Assembly (NCBI GenBank): GCA_964412015.1
Contig: CAYPMO010000004.1
Coordinates: 97,649 to 161,648 of the forward strand
Direction of reading: 5' to 3'
Origin: SZUA-318 sp964412015
GTDB taxonomy: Bacteria; Gemmatimonadota; Gemmatimonadetes; Longimicrobiales; Gaopeijiaceae
DNA length: 64,000 bases
The translations under genes were made by a program, and so were the position numbers. Shown here in pieces: positions 27,387 through 35,161 of this stretch (its first letter is position 1; each line of letters opens with the position of its first letter). Below the pieces are notes generated by a model that worked only from the letters and a program-made list of their open reading frames with translations, had not been told where the DNA came from and did not search any database.

Positions 27387-28793
27387 ATGGGCATCACCGG
27401 CGAGCAGCTCACCACCCTCATGGTCCACGTGGGGTGGCTCTCCATCCTCCTCCTCGCAGGCAAACTCATCCGGGCCCGCGTGCGAGCCATCCAGCGTCTC
27501 TTCCTCCCCGCCTCGATTCTGGGAGGGTTCCTGGGCCTCTTCCTGGGCCCCTACATCCTGGGCCTGACGGGCTTCCAGCTCATTCCCGCCGACATGCTCG
27601 CCACCTGGGCTTCGCTCCCGGGCATCCTCATCAACATCGTGTTCGCCTGCCTCTTCCTGGGCTTCGCGATTCCCAAGCCTTCCACGATCTGGCGGGAGGG
27701 AGGCCCCCAGCTCTGCTACGGCTGGACGGTGGGGATGGGACAGTACATGGTGGCCGTCGGGCTGAGCGTTCTGTTGCTGAGCCCCCTCTTCGGAGTGCCC
27801 GAGTTCTTCGGCTGCCTGCTGGAGATCGGGTTCTCCGGGGGCCACGGAACCGCCGCCGGGATGCGGGAGGCGTTCGAGCAGCTCGGGTTCGAGGCGGGAG
27901 CCGACCTGGGGCTCATGTCGGCTACGGTGGGCGTGATCAGCGCGGTGGTCTTCGGCATGATCATGATCAATCTGGCCGCCCGGAAGGGCTACACCCAGGT
28001 GATCACCTCGCCCGACAAGATCCCCGAGGAGACCATGAAGGGCCTGGTCCCTCCGGAGAAGCGCAAGCCGACCGGCTTCATGACGATCTCCCCCGACGCC
28101 CTGGAGCCGCTGGCCTTTCACGGCGCCGTGGTGGGAATCGCCATCCTCATCGGCTGGTACCTGCTCACGGCGATCAAGAGCGTGAGCGCGGGCATGGAGC
28201 CCGACCTCTTCCGCAGCTTCCCCCTCTTCCCCCTCGCCATGCTGGGCGGCCTCATCATCCAGATCGGCGCGGCCAGGGTGGGCGTGGCCACCTACTTCGA
28301 CCGCAAGACCTTCGACCGGATCCTGGGGACCGCGCTCGACTTTCTGGTGGTGTCGGCCATCGCTTCCATCAAGCTCGACGTCTTCCTGGCCTTCTTCTGG
28401 CCCTTCCTCATCCTGATGGTGGTGGGGCTGACCTGGGTGATCTTCTGCACGTGGTTCATCGCTCCCCGGATGCTCCCCGACGCCTGGTTCGAGCGGGGGA
28501 TCACCGAGTACGGGATGCAGACCGGCGTGACGGCGCTCGGGCTGCTGCTGCTGCGGGTGGCCGACCCCCACTTCGAGACGCCGGCGGCCAAAGCGTTCGG
28601 GTTCAAGCAGATCATCTACGAGCCCATGCTGGGAGGCGGCTTCGTCACCGCCGCCTCCCCGATCCTCATCGTCACCTACGGGGTGGAGGAATTCCTCGTG
28701 GTGGGAGGAGTGTCCATCGCGGTGATGCTCGCCATCGCCTGGGCGTCGGGGTGGCTGCGCCGGGCGCGGAGGGTGCGGCCCAGGGAGTGGTAG
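27387..28793 (+). CDS. Sodium:glutamate symporter, GltS-type (ESS family)
   Basis: 468 residues, about 12 spans in two halves. Half one has LFLPASILGGFLGL and GFSGGHGTAAGM, half two MLGGLIIQIGA and GMQTGVTALGLLLLRVADP; these reentrant-loop motifs characterise GltS. It should import glutamate with sodium. It is longer than the 401-residue Escherichia coli protein because of a polar loop near residue 205-245 (SPDKIPEETMKGLVPPEKRK). A racemase for Asp/Glu-type substrates and an M20 amidohydrolase follow nearby, which fits amino acid uptake. Confidence 0.86.
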   Translation: MGITGEQLTTLMVHVGWLSILLLAGKLIRARVRAIQRLFLPASILGGFLGLFLGPYILGLTGFQLIPADMLATWASLPGILINIVFACLFLGFAIPKPSTIWREGGPQLCYGWTVGMGQYMVAVGLSVLLLSPLFGVPEFFGCLLEIGFSGGHGTAAGMREAFEQLGFEAGADLGLMSATVGVISAVVFGMIMINLAARKGYTQVITSPDKIPEETMKGLVPPEKRKPTGFMTISPDALEPLAFHGAVVGIAILIGWYLLTAIKSVSAGMEPDLFRSFPLFPLAMLGGLIIQIGAARVGVATYFDRKTFDRILGTALDFLVVSAIASIKLDVFLAFFWPFLILMVVGLTWVIFCTWFIAPRMLPDAWFERGITEYGMQTGVTALGLLLLRVADPHFETPAAKAFGFKQIIYEPMLGGGFVTAASPILIVTYGVEEFLVVGGVSIAVMLAIAWASGWLRRARRVRPREW

Positions 28794-28820
28794 ACCGAGG
28801 CGCCGCCCGACGGCCGCGCG

Positions 28821-29213
28821 TCACTGGAACGGGAGCAATCCCGGATCGTTCTCGTCCTCCTCACGCACGAGCGTGAGGATCGCGGCCTGCGGAACGACGA
28901 GGTACCGGTTGCCCTCGAACGTGATCTCCACGGCCGCCTTCCGGAAGAAGATCGCGTAGTCGCCCACCCGGGCCTGCACGGGAACGTAGCGGGGCTCCGT
29001 ATGGCCGGTCCTCCAGGGCTCCTCGTCCAGCTCGGTCGGCGCGGAAACCGCGGTGCCCGGTCCGGTGGCCAGCACCTTCCCGCCCTGCACGGCCTGGTTG
29101 TCGACGGCGGACGCGGGCAGATAAAGACCGACCTTGGTTCGGTCCTCGCCCTCTTCGGGCTGGATGAGGACGCGGTCTCCGACGACGATGAGGCGCTTCT
29201 TCGGATCGGCCAT
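28821..29213 (-). CDS. Orphan GroES-like protein
   Basis: 130 residues against about 97 for GroES. The beginning (VGDRVLIQPEEGEDRTKVGLY) aligns with the GroES start (RPLHDRVIVKR-type) and keeps a mobile loop whose hydrophobic tripeptide would be LYL rather than the classic IVL. GKVLATGPG is the shared roof-side turn, and VGDYAIFF resembles VGDIVIF. A 25-residue insertion (PTELDEEPWRTGHTEP) follows the turn. No groEL is adjacent. It may be a divergent co-chaperonin or a protein that reuses the fold. Convergent with the GltS-type gene. Confidence 0.78.
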   Translation of the reverse strand: MADPKKRLIVVGDRVLIQPEEGEDRTKVGLYLPASAVDNQAVQGGKVLATGPGTAVSAPTELDEEPWRTGHTEPRYVPVQARVGDYAIFFRKAAVEITFEGNRYLVVPQAAILTLVREEDENDPGLLPFQ

Positions 29214-29391
29214 GGCTCCGCCGGTGGTTCGGGTGCCTGACCGAAGGATTGGGGTTCGGGGGCGGTGCAACAAGAGAGACGCGGCCGCACCCGGGAGGCG
29301 GCCCCGCCCGGGAGTGGCACGAACTCCCGTTCGGGGCCTAGGTTGGCCGGGGGACCTCCCCCGATCCGCTCCGCGACAAGGAGGAACAACC

Positions 29392-30087
29392 GTGAAGACC
29401 ATCGGACTGCTGGGAGGGATGAGCTGGGAATCCACCGTTCCGTACTATCAGGTCCTGAACCGGGAAGTCGGGCGCACGTTGGGCGGGCTCCACTCCGCGC
29501 GGGTTCTCCTCCTGAGCGTGGACTTCGAGGAGATCGAGGTCCTCCAGCATCAGGGACGCTGGGAAGAGCTGGGAGAGATGCTCGCCCGGGAAGCCCGCAC
29601 CCTGGAGACGGCGGGGGCCGAGTTCATCGTCCTCTGCACCAATACCATGCATCTGGTGGCCCCGCAGATCGAGGCCGCGCTCTCGATCCCCCTCCTCCAC
29701 ATCGCCGACGCGACGGCGGGGCGCATCAAGGCCGTGGGAATCCAGCGTGTGGGACTTCTCGGGACCCGTTTCACCATGGAGGAACCCTTCTACCGGGGCC
29801 GGCTGGTGGAGCGCCACGGGCTCGCGGTGTCGGTGCCGCCCGAGGAGGATCGGGCCCTCGTGCACCGGGTCATCTACGAGGAGCTCGTGCGCGGACGGAT
29901 CCTCGACGAATCCCGCGCGGAGTATCGGAGGATCGTGGGGGAGCTCGTCCGTGACGGAGCGGACGGCGTGATTCTGGGATGCACGGAGATCGGGCTCCTC
30001 CTGAAGCCCGAGGATGCCTCGGTTCCTCTCTTCGACACGGCACTCATCCACGCCGAGGCGGCGGCGGCCTTCGCGCTGGAAGCGTAG
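29392..30087 (+). CDS. Aspartate/glutamate racemase family protein
   Basis: 231 residues. N-terminus TIGLLGGMSWEST is the family signature. Catalytic Cys residues lie in FIVLCTNTMH and GVILGCTEIGLL, matching the two-Cys, cofactor-independent mechanism of aspartate racemase and YgeA. The start is a GTG at 29392 with AAGGAGG nine bases upstream. It interconverts L and D forms of an acidic or related amino acid, possibly for wall synthesis or D-amino acid use. The M20 amidohydrolase follows on the same strand after 119 bases. Confidence 0.92.
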   Translation: MKTIGLLGGMSWESTVPYYQVLNREVGRTLGGLHSARVLLLSVDFEEIEVLQHQGRWEELGEMLAREARTLETAGAEFIVLCTNTMHLVAPQIEAALSIPLLHIADATAGRIKAVGIQRVGLLGTRFTMEEPFYRGRLVERHGLAVSVPPEEDRALVHRVIYEELVRGRILDESRAEYRRIVGELVRDGADGVILGCTEIGLLLKPEDASVPLFDTALIHAEAAAAFALEA

Positions 30088-30206
30088 GGCGCGAGCCCGA
30101 GCCCCTCGCCCTTGATGAACCCCCTGTCGCCGCCTACCGTGCGGCATTCGACCACGTCCTCGCCGACGGCGTCACGCCGGCCTCCTCGATCCGGGTAGAT
30201 CCTCCG

Positions 30207-31685
30207 ATGACTCGACCCCACGCAACGGCCTTCTCCCTGGCCGTGACCCTGGCCCTGGCGACTTCATCCCCCCCCAACCTCTCCGCCCAGTCCGGGAAGG
30301 ACATGGTGGCCCACTACATCGACTCGAACGCCGAGCGCTTCGGCGAGGTGGCCCAGACCATCTGGGACTACGCCGAGCTCGGGTACCAGGAGACGAAGAG
30401 CTCCGCCCTCCTCCAGCGTACGCTCGAGGACGCAGGCTTCACCATCGAGGCGGGCGTCGCGGACATCCCGACCGCGTTCGTGGCGAGCTGGACGAACGGG
30501 GAAGGGCCGGTGATCGGTATTCTCGCCGAATTCGACGCGCTACCCGGGATCACCCAGGACCGAAGCCCCGTCCGCGCTCCCATCGAAGGGAAAAACACGG
30601 CCCATGCGTGCGGCCACCATCTCTTCGGCGTCGGCTCCACCGCAGCCGCGATCGCCGTAAAGGAATGGATGGGCGCCACGGGCCAGAGGGGGACGATCCG
30701 CTTGTACGGGACGCCCGCCGAGGAGGGAGGCGCGGGAAAGGTCTACATGGTGCGCGCCGGGCTGTTCGACGACGTGGACGTGGCGCTCCACTGGCACCCC
30801 AGTGATCGGAATACCGCGAGCGCCGCGAGCAGCCTGGCCAACAAGAGCGCCAAGTTCCGCTTCCGCGGAATGAGCGCCCACGCCGCCTCGGCGCCCGACC
30901 GCGGGCGCTCGGCGCTCGATGGCGTCGAGGCCATGAACTACATGGTCAACCTCATGCGCGAGCACGTCCCGCAGGCCACCCGCATCCACTACGTCATCAC
31001 CTACGGCGGCGCCGCGCCGAACGTCGTGCCGGATTTCTCCGAGGTCTTCTACTACGTGCGGAACCCGGATCCGCAGAACGTCGCATCCCTCTTCGAGCGG
31101 GTGGTGAAGGCGGCCGAGGGAGCCGCGCTCGGCGCCGGCGTGGAGATGGACTACGAGGTCATCCACGGCCTCTACAACCTGCTCCCCAACGTCGCGCTCC
31201 AGAGGGCCCTCTACGCCAACCTCCAACAGGTGGGTGGCGTGATCTACGACGACGCCGAACGGGCGTTTGCCGAGACCGTCCGGGAGTCGTTCGGCGAAGA
31301 CGCGCCGCCGCTCGATCTCGCCGTGCAGATCCAGCCGTTCACGGTGAGCGAGGAGGGAAGCGGCGGCTCGACCGACGTGGCCGACGTCTCGTGGGTCGTG
31401 CCCACGGGCGGTATGCGCTCGGCGACCTGGGTTCCCGGCACGGTGGCACACTCCTGGCAGGCGGTCGCGGCCGGCGGGATGTCGATCGGCGAGAAGGGGC
31501 TCGTGGTGGCCGCCAAGACGCTCGCGATGACCGCGGTGGATCTCTTCACGAACCCAGCGCTGGTCGCGGAGGCGAAGACCGAGCACGAGCGCCGCGTCGG
31601 GCCGGACTTCGTCTACAAGCCGCTCGTCGGCGACCGCGCGCCGCCGCTCGACTACCGGAAGGCGGCGGGTCCGGGCGGGAGCTGA
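30207..31685 (+). CDS. Secreted M20-family amidohydrolase, AbgB-like
   Basis: 492 residues with a signal peptide (ATAFSLAVTLALATSSPP). Binuclear-metal motifs: YAELGYQE, AEFDALPGITQ, the HACGHHLFG cluster, GTPAEEGGAGK, and a dimerisation domain beginning FRGMSAHAASAPDRGRSALD. The ending with a conserved Ser/His-containing loop (TVAHSWQAVAAGG) fits the aminobenzoyl-glutamate hydrolase branch (AbgB), which cleaves an amide from glutamate. Acting outside the cytoplasm next to a GltS-type gene, it could release glutamate for uptake; this link is inference. Confidence 0.9.
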   Translation: MTRPHATAFSLAVTLALATSSPPNLSAQSGKDMVAHYIDSNAERFGEVAQTIWDYAELGYQETKSSALLQRTLEDAGFTIEAGVADIPTAFVASWTNGEGPVIGILAEFDALPGITQDRSPVRAPIEGKNTAHACGHHLFGVGSTAAAIAVKEWMGATGQRGTIRLYGTPAEEGGAGKVYMVRAGLFDDVDVALHWHPSDRNTASAASSLANKSAKFRFRGMSAHAASAPDRGRSALDGVEAMNYMVNLMREHVPQATRIHYVITYGGAAPNVVPDFSEVFYYVRNPDPQNVASLFERVVKAAEGAALGAGVEMDYEVIHGLYNLLPNVALQRALYANLQQVGGVIYDDAERAFAETVRESFGEDAPPLDLAVQIQPFTVSEEGSGGSTDVADVSWVVPTGGMRSATWVPGTVAHSWQAVAAGGMSIGEKGLVVAAKTLAMTAVDLFTNPALVAEAKTEHERRVGPDFVYKPLVGDRAPPLDYRKAAGPGGS

Positions 31686-31876
31686 GGTCTCACCAGCACC
31701 GCGTCACGATCCTCCCAGGCACGATGGGAGGCGTGGGTGGGCCGACTTCCGCGGCTCCGGGCGGCCGCGAGAACGTCGAGCTTGCCGGACGGGCCTCGGA
31801 GTACGGCCTAGGGCCTCGGGGCCAGGGCCCGCCGTACGCGGTTGCACGGCGGTGCCCGGACCCGTATTACCGGCGC

Positions 31877-33439
31877 ATGGGCGAGACCCGAGTGGACCTG
31901 CTGCACCTGCTCGAGGACCTGCGGGACGCGTACCCTGGGTCCCTGGAGGAGACCATCCTCACGGAGATCGTGGCGAACGCGCTGGACTCGGGCTCGCGCC
32001 GCGTGGTGGTCGCGACCGACCGGGTGGCCCGCACGTTCACGGTGAGCGACGACGGCGCAGGGATGGTGCGGCGCTCACTGCGGAGCTACCACGATCTCGC
32101 GTCCACCTCCAAGCGGCGGGGACGCAGCATCGGGTTCGCCGGCGTAGGCATCAAGCTGGCGCTCCTGATCGCGGACGAGGTCGTCACCGAGACCCGACGG
32201 GGGCAGTCGAGCCTCGCCACCTCGTGGCGTCTCACCACGCGGAAGCGGGCGCCGTGGCGGTGGATCGAGCCTCCGGGGCTCCGGCAGGGCACCGGGACCA
32301 CCGTCCGGATCTACCTGACCAACGCCCTCTCCGACCTCCTGGAGCCCCCCTTCGTCGAGGCCACCCTGCTCCGCCACTTCGAGCCCCTGTTCCGCCCGGA
32401 CTTCGACGAGATGCTTCGCGAGGTGTATCCGGTCGGCGTGCGCTTCGTCGTGAACGGGCGCGAATTGCCGCGCTACGCTCCCCATGCTGCCCGCGTGCCG
32501 GTCCGGGTGAGGATCGGACGACAGAGGAAGCCCACGGGCGCGGGCTATCTCGTCTTCCACGAGGATCCGGGAGACGAGGATCGGGGAATCGCGATCAGCA
32601 CGCTGGGCAAGGTCATCAAGCGGGGTTGGGACTGGCTGGGCCTCGCGCCCCTTGAGTCCGAGCGCGTCTCGGGACTGATCGAGGTGCCGCCGCTCGTCGA
32701 GGCCCTGACCCTGAACAAGGCCGATTTCATCCGGACGGGTCGGAAGGGCGGGCCATTCATCGCGTACCGGAAGGCGCTCCAGAAGGCCGTGACTGCGCAG
32801 CTCGAAGCGTGGGGCGGCGACGCGCCTCGGCCTGCCGAACGGCGCCCGGCACGGGCGCGCGCGCTCGAGCGCGATCTCCGTTCGGTGCTGGCCAACCTGA
32901 GCGAGGTGTATCCCATCCTGGCCACGCTGGTCGAGAGTCGAAAGGGAGGGCAGCACCGCCTTCCCCTGGGCGAGGACGGGAGGGGCGGGGCGATGGCCTC
33001 CGCCGTGGATCTCCCGGGGGAGGATGGAGAAGCGTTGGTCGCGCCGGAGTCGTCAGGAGGGCAACCCGCTCCAGAGCCGGGGGAGAGGGCCGTGGAACCG
33101 CCGGAGGAAGAGGGTGGGGAGTCGCTCGACGCCTTGGTGACGCCGCAGGCGCGCCGCACGCGGCGCCGCCCCGGCCACTTGGGCCTCCGCGTGGAGTTCG
33201 AGGCGCGACCGGACGACGAGCGCCTGGGAGCGCTCGTGGAGTCCACGCTTCGGGTGAACACGGCCCACCCGGCCTACCGGAGGGCGTCGGCGTCGCGCTC
33301 CGAGGGCTACCACATCGCCCTGACCGTGGCGCTGACCCTGGCCCCCCTGGCCGTGGAGGCAACCGAGGTAGAGTCGTTCGTGACGGATTTCCTCACGGCG
33401 TGGGGCGAAGCGGGGACGAGAGCCACGGATCACGGCTGA
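31877..33439 (+). CDS. GHKL (HSP90/MutL-like) ATPase of unknown function
   Basis: 520 residues. ATP-binding motifs are complete: N-box with Glu30 and Asn34 (EIVANALDSG), G1 box DDGAGM at 58-63, an ASTSKRRG lid, G2 box IGFAGVGIK at 85-93 and a GTGTTVRI strand. These match HSP90/MutL/MORC-type ATPases rather than histidine kinases. A second domain runs to about 320, then a low-complexity Glu/Pro/Gly linker near 360-430 and a C-terminal domain containing RVNTAHPAYRRA. That ending recurs in poorly studied bacterial GHKL proteins. No gene partner is obvious; it is followed by a toxin-antitoxin module on the other strand. Role unknown. Confidence 0.82.
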   Translation: MGETRVDLLHLLEDLRDAYPGSLEETILTEIVANALDSGSRRVVVATDRVARTFTVSDDGAGMVRRSLRSYHDLASTSKRRGRSIGFAGVGIKLALLIADEVVTETRRGQSSLATSWRLTTRKRAPWRWIEPPGLRQGTGTTVRIYLTNALSDLLEPPFVEATLLRHFEPLFRPDFDEMLREVYPVGVRFVVNGRELPRYAPHAARVPVRVRIGRQRKPTGAGYLVFHEDPGDEDRGIAISTLGKVIKRGWDWLGLAPLESERVSGLIEVPPLVEALTLNKADFIRTGRKGGPFIAYRKALQKAVTAQLEAWGGDAPRPAERRPARARALERDLRSVLANLSEVYPILATLVESRKGGQHRLPLGEDGRGGAMASAVDLPGEDGEALVAPESSGGQPAPEPGERAVEPPEEEGGESLDALVTPQARRTRRRPGHLGLRVEFEARPDDERLGALVESTLRVNTAHPAYRRASASRSEGYHIALTVALTLAPLAVEATEVESFVTDFLTAWGEAGTRATDHG

Positions 33440-33496
33440 TCGGCCACGCGCCGCCCACGAGACCGTGATACGCGAAGACAAACGCGTGTCGTCGTC

Positions 33497-33919
33497 TCAG
33501 AACGCGTCGAGCACCGAGCGGAGCGCTCGCCCGTTGCGTGTGCGGTAGACCGAGAACCCCCGCCGGTCGAGCGTGAGGACCTCCTCAACGTCGAGGGCCT
33601 CGGCGAGCAGGACGAGCGTCGCGTCCGCGAAGTCCATCGGGGTGTCCGTGTACTTCTCCATGAGCGCTGCGGCCTCGTGCAGCTCCGGCGGTCGCGTCAG
33701 GTCATAGACGTCCATCGCGCTCGCGGCCACGAGCGATGCGAGGTGACGTGGGCCTTCGCGGTTCGGCGCGACGAAGTGCATCGCCTCCGTGATCACGGCG
33801 CTGGTGCTCGCGAGCCGGCCGGTGAACGCGTCCCACCGCGGAGCGACCTCCGAGTGCGCGGGGTCCCCTGCGTCCAGGTAGGCGACGAGGGGCCCGATGT
33901 CTACGACCCACGTCCTCAC
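33497..33919 (-). CDS. PIN-domain toxin (VapC-like), module 1
   Basis: 140 residues. Acidic residues expected of the PIN RNase site: Asp in VVDIGPLVAYLD, Glu in ITEAMHF, Asp in DFADATLVLLAE and Asp in LTLDRRGF. The family usually cuts tRNA or rRNA and is neutralised by a partner antitoxin. GTG start at 33919 overlaps the antitoxin stop by GTGA, so the two are coupled. The second Gly of the usual DTGPL motif is kept but Thr is replaced by Ile. Confidence 0.88.
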   Translation of the reverse strand: MRTWVVDIGPLVAYLDAGDPAHSEVAPRWDAFTGRLASTSAVITEAMHFVAPNREGPRHLASLVAASAMDVYDLTRPPELHEAAALMEKYTDTPMDFADATLVLLAEALDVEEVLTLDRRGFSVYRTRNGRALRSVLDAF

Positions 33920-34149
33920 GTTCGCCAGTTGCGCTCGCGGAGCGCCAGCCTCCAGGCCTCGCTCTGCTCCTGCCGGAGGCGAAGGCGACCGCGGAGGTGG
34001 CCCGTGTCGAGCCCGAGGGGGTGCTCCTCCAAGGCATCCCGCAGGATCTGGCGGGCCACCTGGGAGATCGTCGTCCCCTGGGCGCGCGCGCGCTTTTCGA
34101 GGGCCTCCCGCAGGGCCCCGTCCGCGCGGAGTGTCAGCGTCGTACTCAT
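33916..34149 (-). CDS. Ribbon-helix-helix antitoxin (CopG/VapB-like), module 1
   Basis: 77 residues. The N-terminus is a ribbon-helix-helix: TLTLRADGALREALEKRA strand and helix, then TTISQVARQILRDAL. The C-terminal part (LRLRQEQSEAWRLALRERNW) should wrap the toxin. ATG at 34149 lies almost directly after the promoter. An in-frame upstream extension is rejected because a good promoter sits inside it. It should repress its own promoter with the toxin. Confidence 0.86.
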   Translation of the reverse strand: MSTTLTLRADGALREALEKRARAQGTTISQVARQILRDALEEHPLGLDTGHLRGRLRLRQEQSEAWRLALRERNWRT

Positions 34150-34155
34150 GTATAC

Positions 34156-34184
34156 AGCGTATGACGCTTGCCGACGCGTGTCAA
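34156..34184 (-). promoter_or_regulatory. Promoter of toxin-antitoxin module 1, near-leaderless
   Basis: On the minus strand, TTGACA (34179-34184) is followed by a 17-base spacer and TACGCT (34156-34161). Transcription would start only a few bases before the antitoxin ATG at 34149. A GCGT-ATG-ACGC palindrome at 34157-34167 overlaps the -10, and TGTATACA at 34149-34156 spans the start site. Both are candidate operator sites. Confidence 0.65.
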
Positions 34185-34333
34185 TGCCGCCTCTCGGCCC
34201 AGCCACTCGTACGTCGGCGTGGCCGATGCTTCGCTCCTCCATCGGAGCGGCGCGAACCGCACGTGGACGGCCGAGTCGGGCACAACGGGGGGCAGCCGTC
34301 CGCTCCGCCGCCCTCGGCTACTTCCCCTCGTCC

Positions 34334-35131
34334 TCACCCCACGCGGAGCAGTCGCACGTCGCCGCTCACGGTGTTGAACGAGAGGGACCGTCCACCATCG
34401 CCGATCACCGCACGCACGCGCTCTCCTACCCACCGTCTGCGGTGCCGCTCGGTCAGCGTGAGGTCGAAGTCGGACTCCAGCTCACCCGAGAGCGAGTCGA
34501 ATTCGACTTCGGCCTCCAGACTCGCCGGCATGCGCAGCGTGATATCGCCGGACACGGTGTGGAAGTCGAGCTCGTCCCAATCCTGCGAGCCCATGGTCAC
34601 GTCCACCGAGCCGCTCACCGTGCCGGCCCGTGCGACGCCGCTCGTGCTGATGTCGATGTCCCCGTTCACCGTGCTCGCGTGGACGTCCGACCGTACCTCC
34701 CGGATGTCGATGTCCCCCGATACCATGCTCGCGTCGAAGGGTGTCCCGGCGGGGAGCCGCACCACGTAGTCCACGCTCACATCGATCGAGCGATTGCGCC
34801 GCCACGTCCCCTCGGAGTCGCAGTCGCCGTCGAAGTTCCAGGAGCCGTAGACGGCGCAGACCACGACGTCGTCACCCTCCTGGACCATGAGGATCTCGAC
34901 CTCGTCGAAGTCGCTCTCGCGGCCGCGCTTCACGGCCGTGACCGATGCCGTGCCGTTGCTGGAAAGCTCGGTCCGGATGCTCCCGCGGATCCCCTCCACC
35001 TCGAGCGTCCCGCCCGGAGCCACCCGTCCGCTCCACTCGAACGGCTGCTGCGCGCCCAGCTCCATCCCACCCATCGTCAACGCCGCGCACGCGGCCACCG
35101 CCGCCGCAGGCCCCTTCCTCCATCGCTTCAT
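34334..35131 (-). CDS. DUF4097-family secreted beta-repeat protein
   Basis: 265 residues, signal peptide (AAAVAACAALTMGG). The body is made of repeated short strands with the recurring SGDIDI-type turn (MVSGDIDIREV, TVNGDIDIS, TVSGSVDVT, TVSGDITLRM, TVSGDVRLL), which gives a right-handed beta-helix-like stack as in DUF4097 proteins. No catalytic residues seen. It lies 30 bases downstream of the large repeat protein on the same strand, so the two may be co-transcribed. Function unknown; likely an envelope protein. Confidence 0.85.
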   Translation of the reverse strand: MKRWRKGPAAAVAACAALTMGGMELGAQQPFEWSGRVAPGGTLEVEGIRGSIRTELSSNGTASVTAVKRGRESDFDEVEILMVQEGDDVVVCAVYGSWNFDGDCDSEGTWRRNRSIDVSVDYVVRLPAGTPFDASMVSGDIDIREVRSDVHASTVNGDIDISTSGVARAGTVSGSVDVTMGSQDWDELDFHTVSGDITLRMPASLEAEVEFDSLSGELESDFDLTLTERHRRRWVGERVRAVIGDGGRSLSFNTVSGDVRLLRVG

Positions 35132-35161
35132 CGTCCCCTCCGTGTGATCGGACCGGTCCCG

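Noticed and set aside
25862..28876. A plus-strand open frame of about 1000 codons
   Set aside because: It is antisense to the RNA methyltransferase and then out of frame with the GltS-type gene. The product is Arg/Gly/Pro-rich with no motif; long antisense frames are expected at this GC content.
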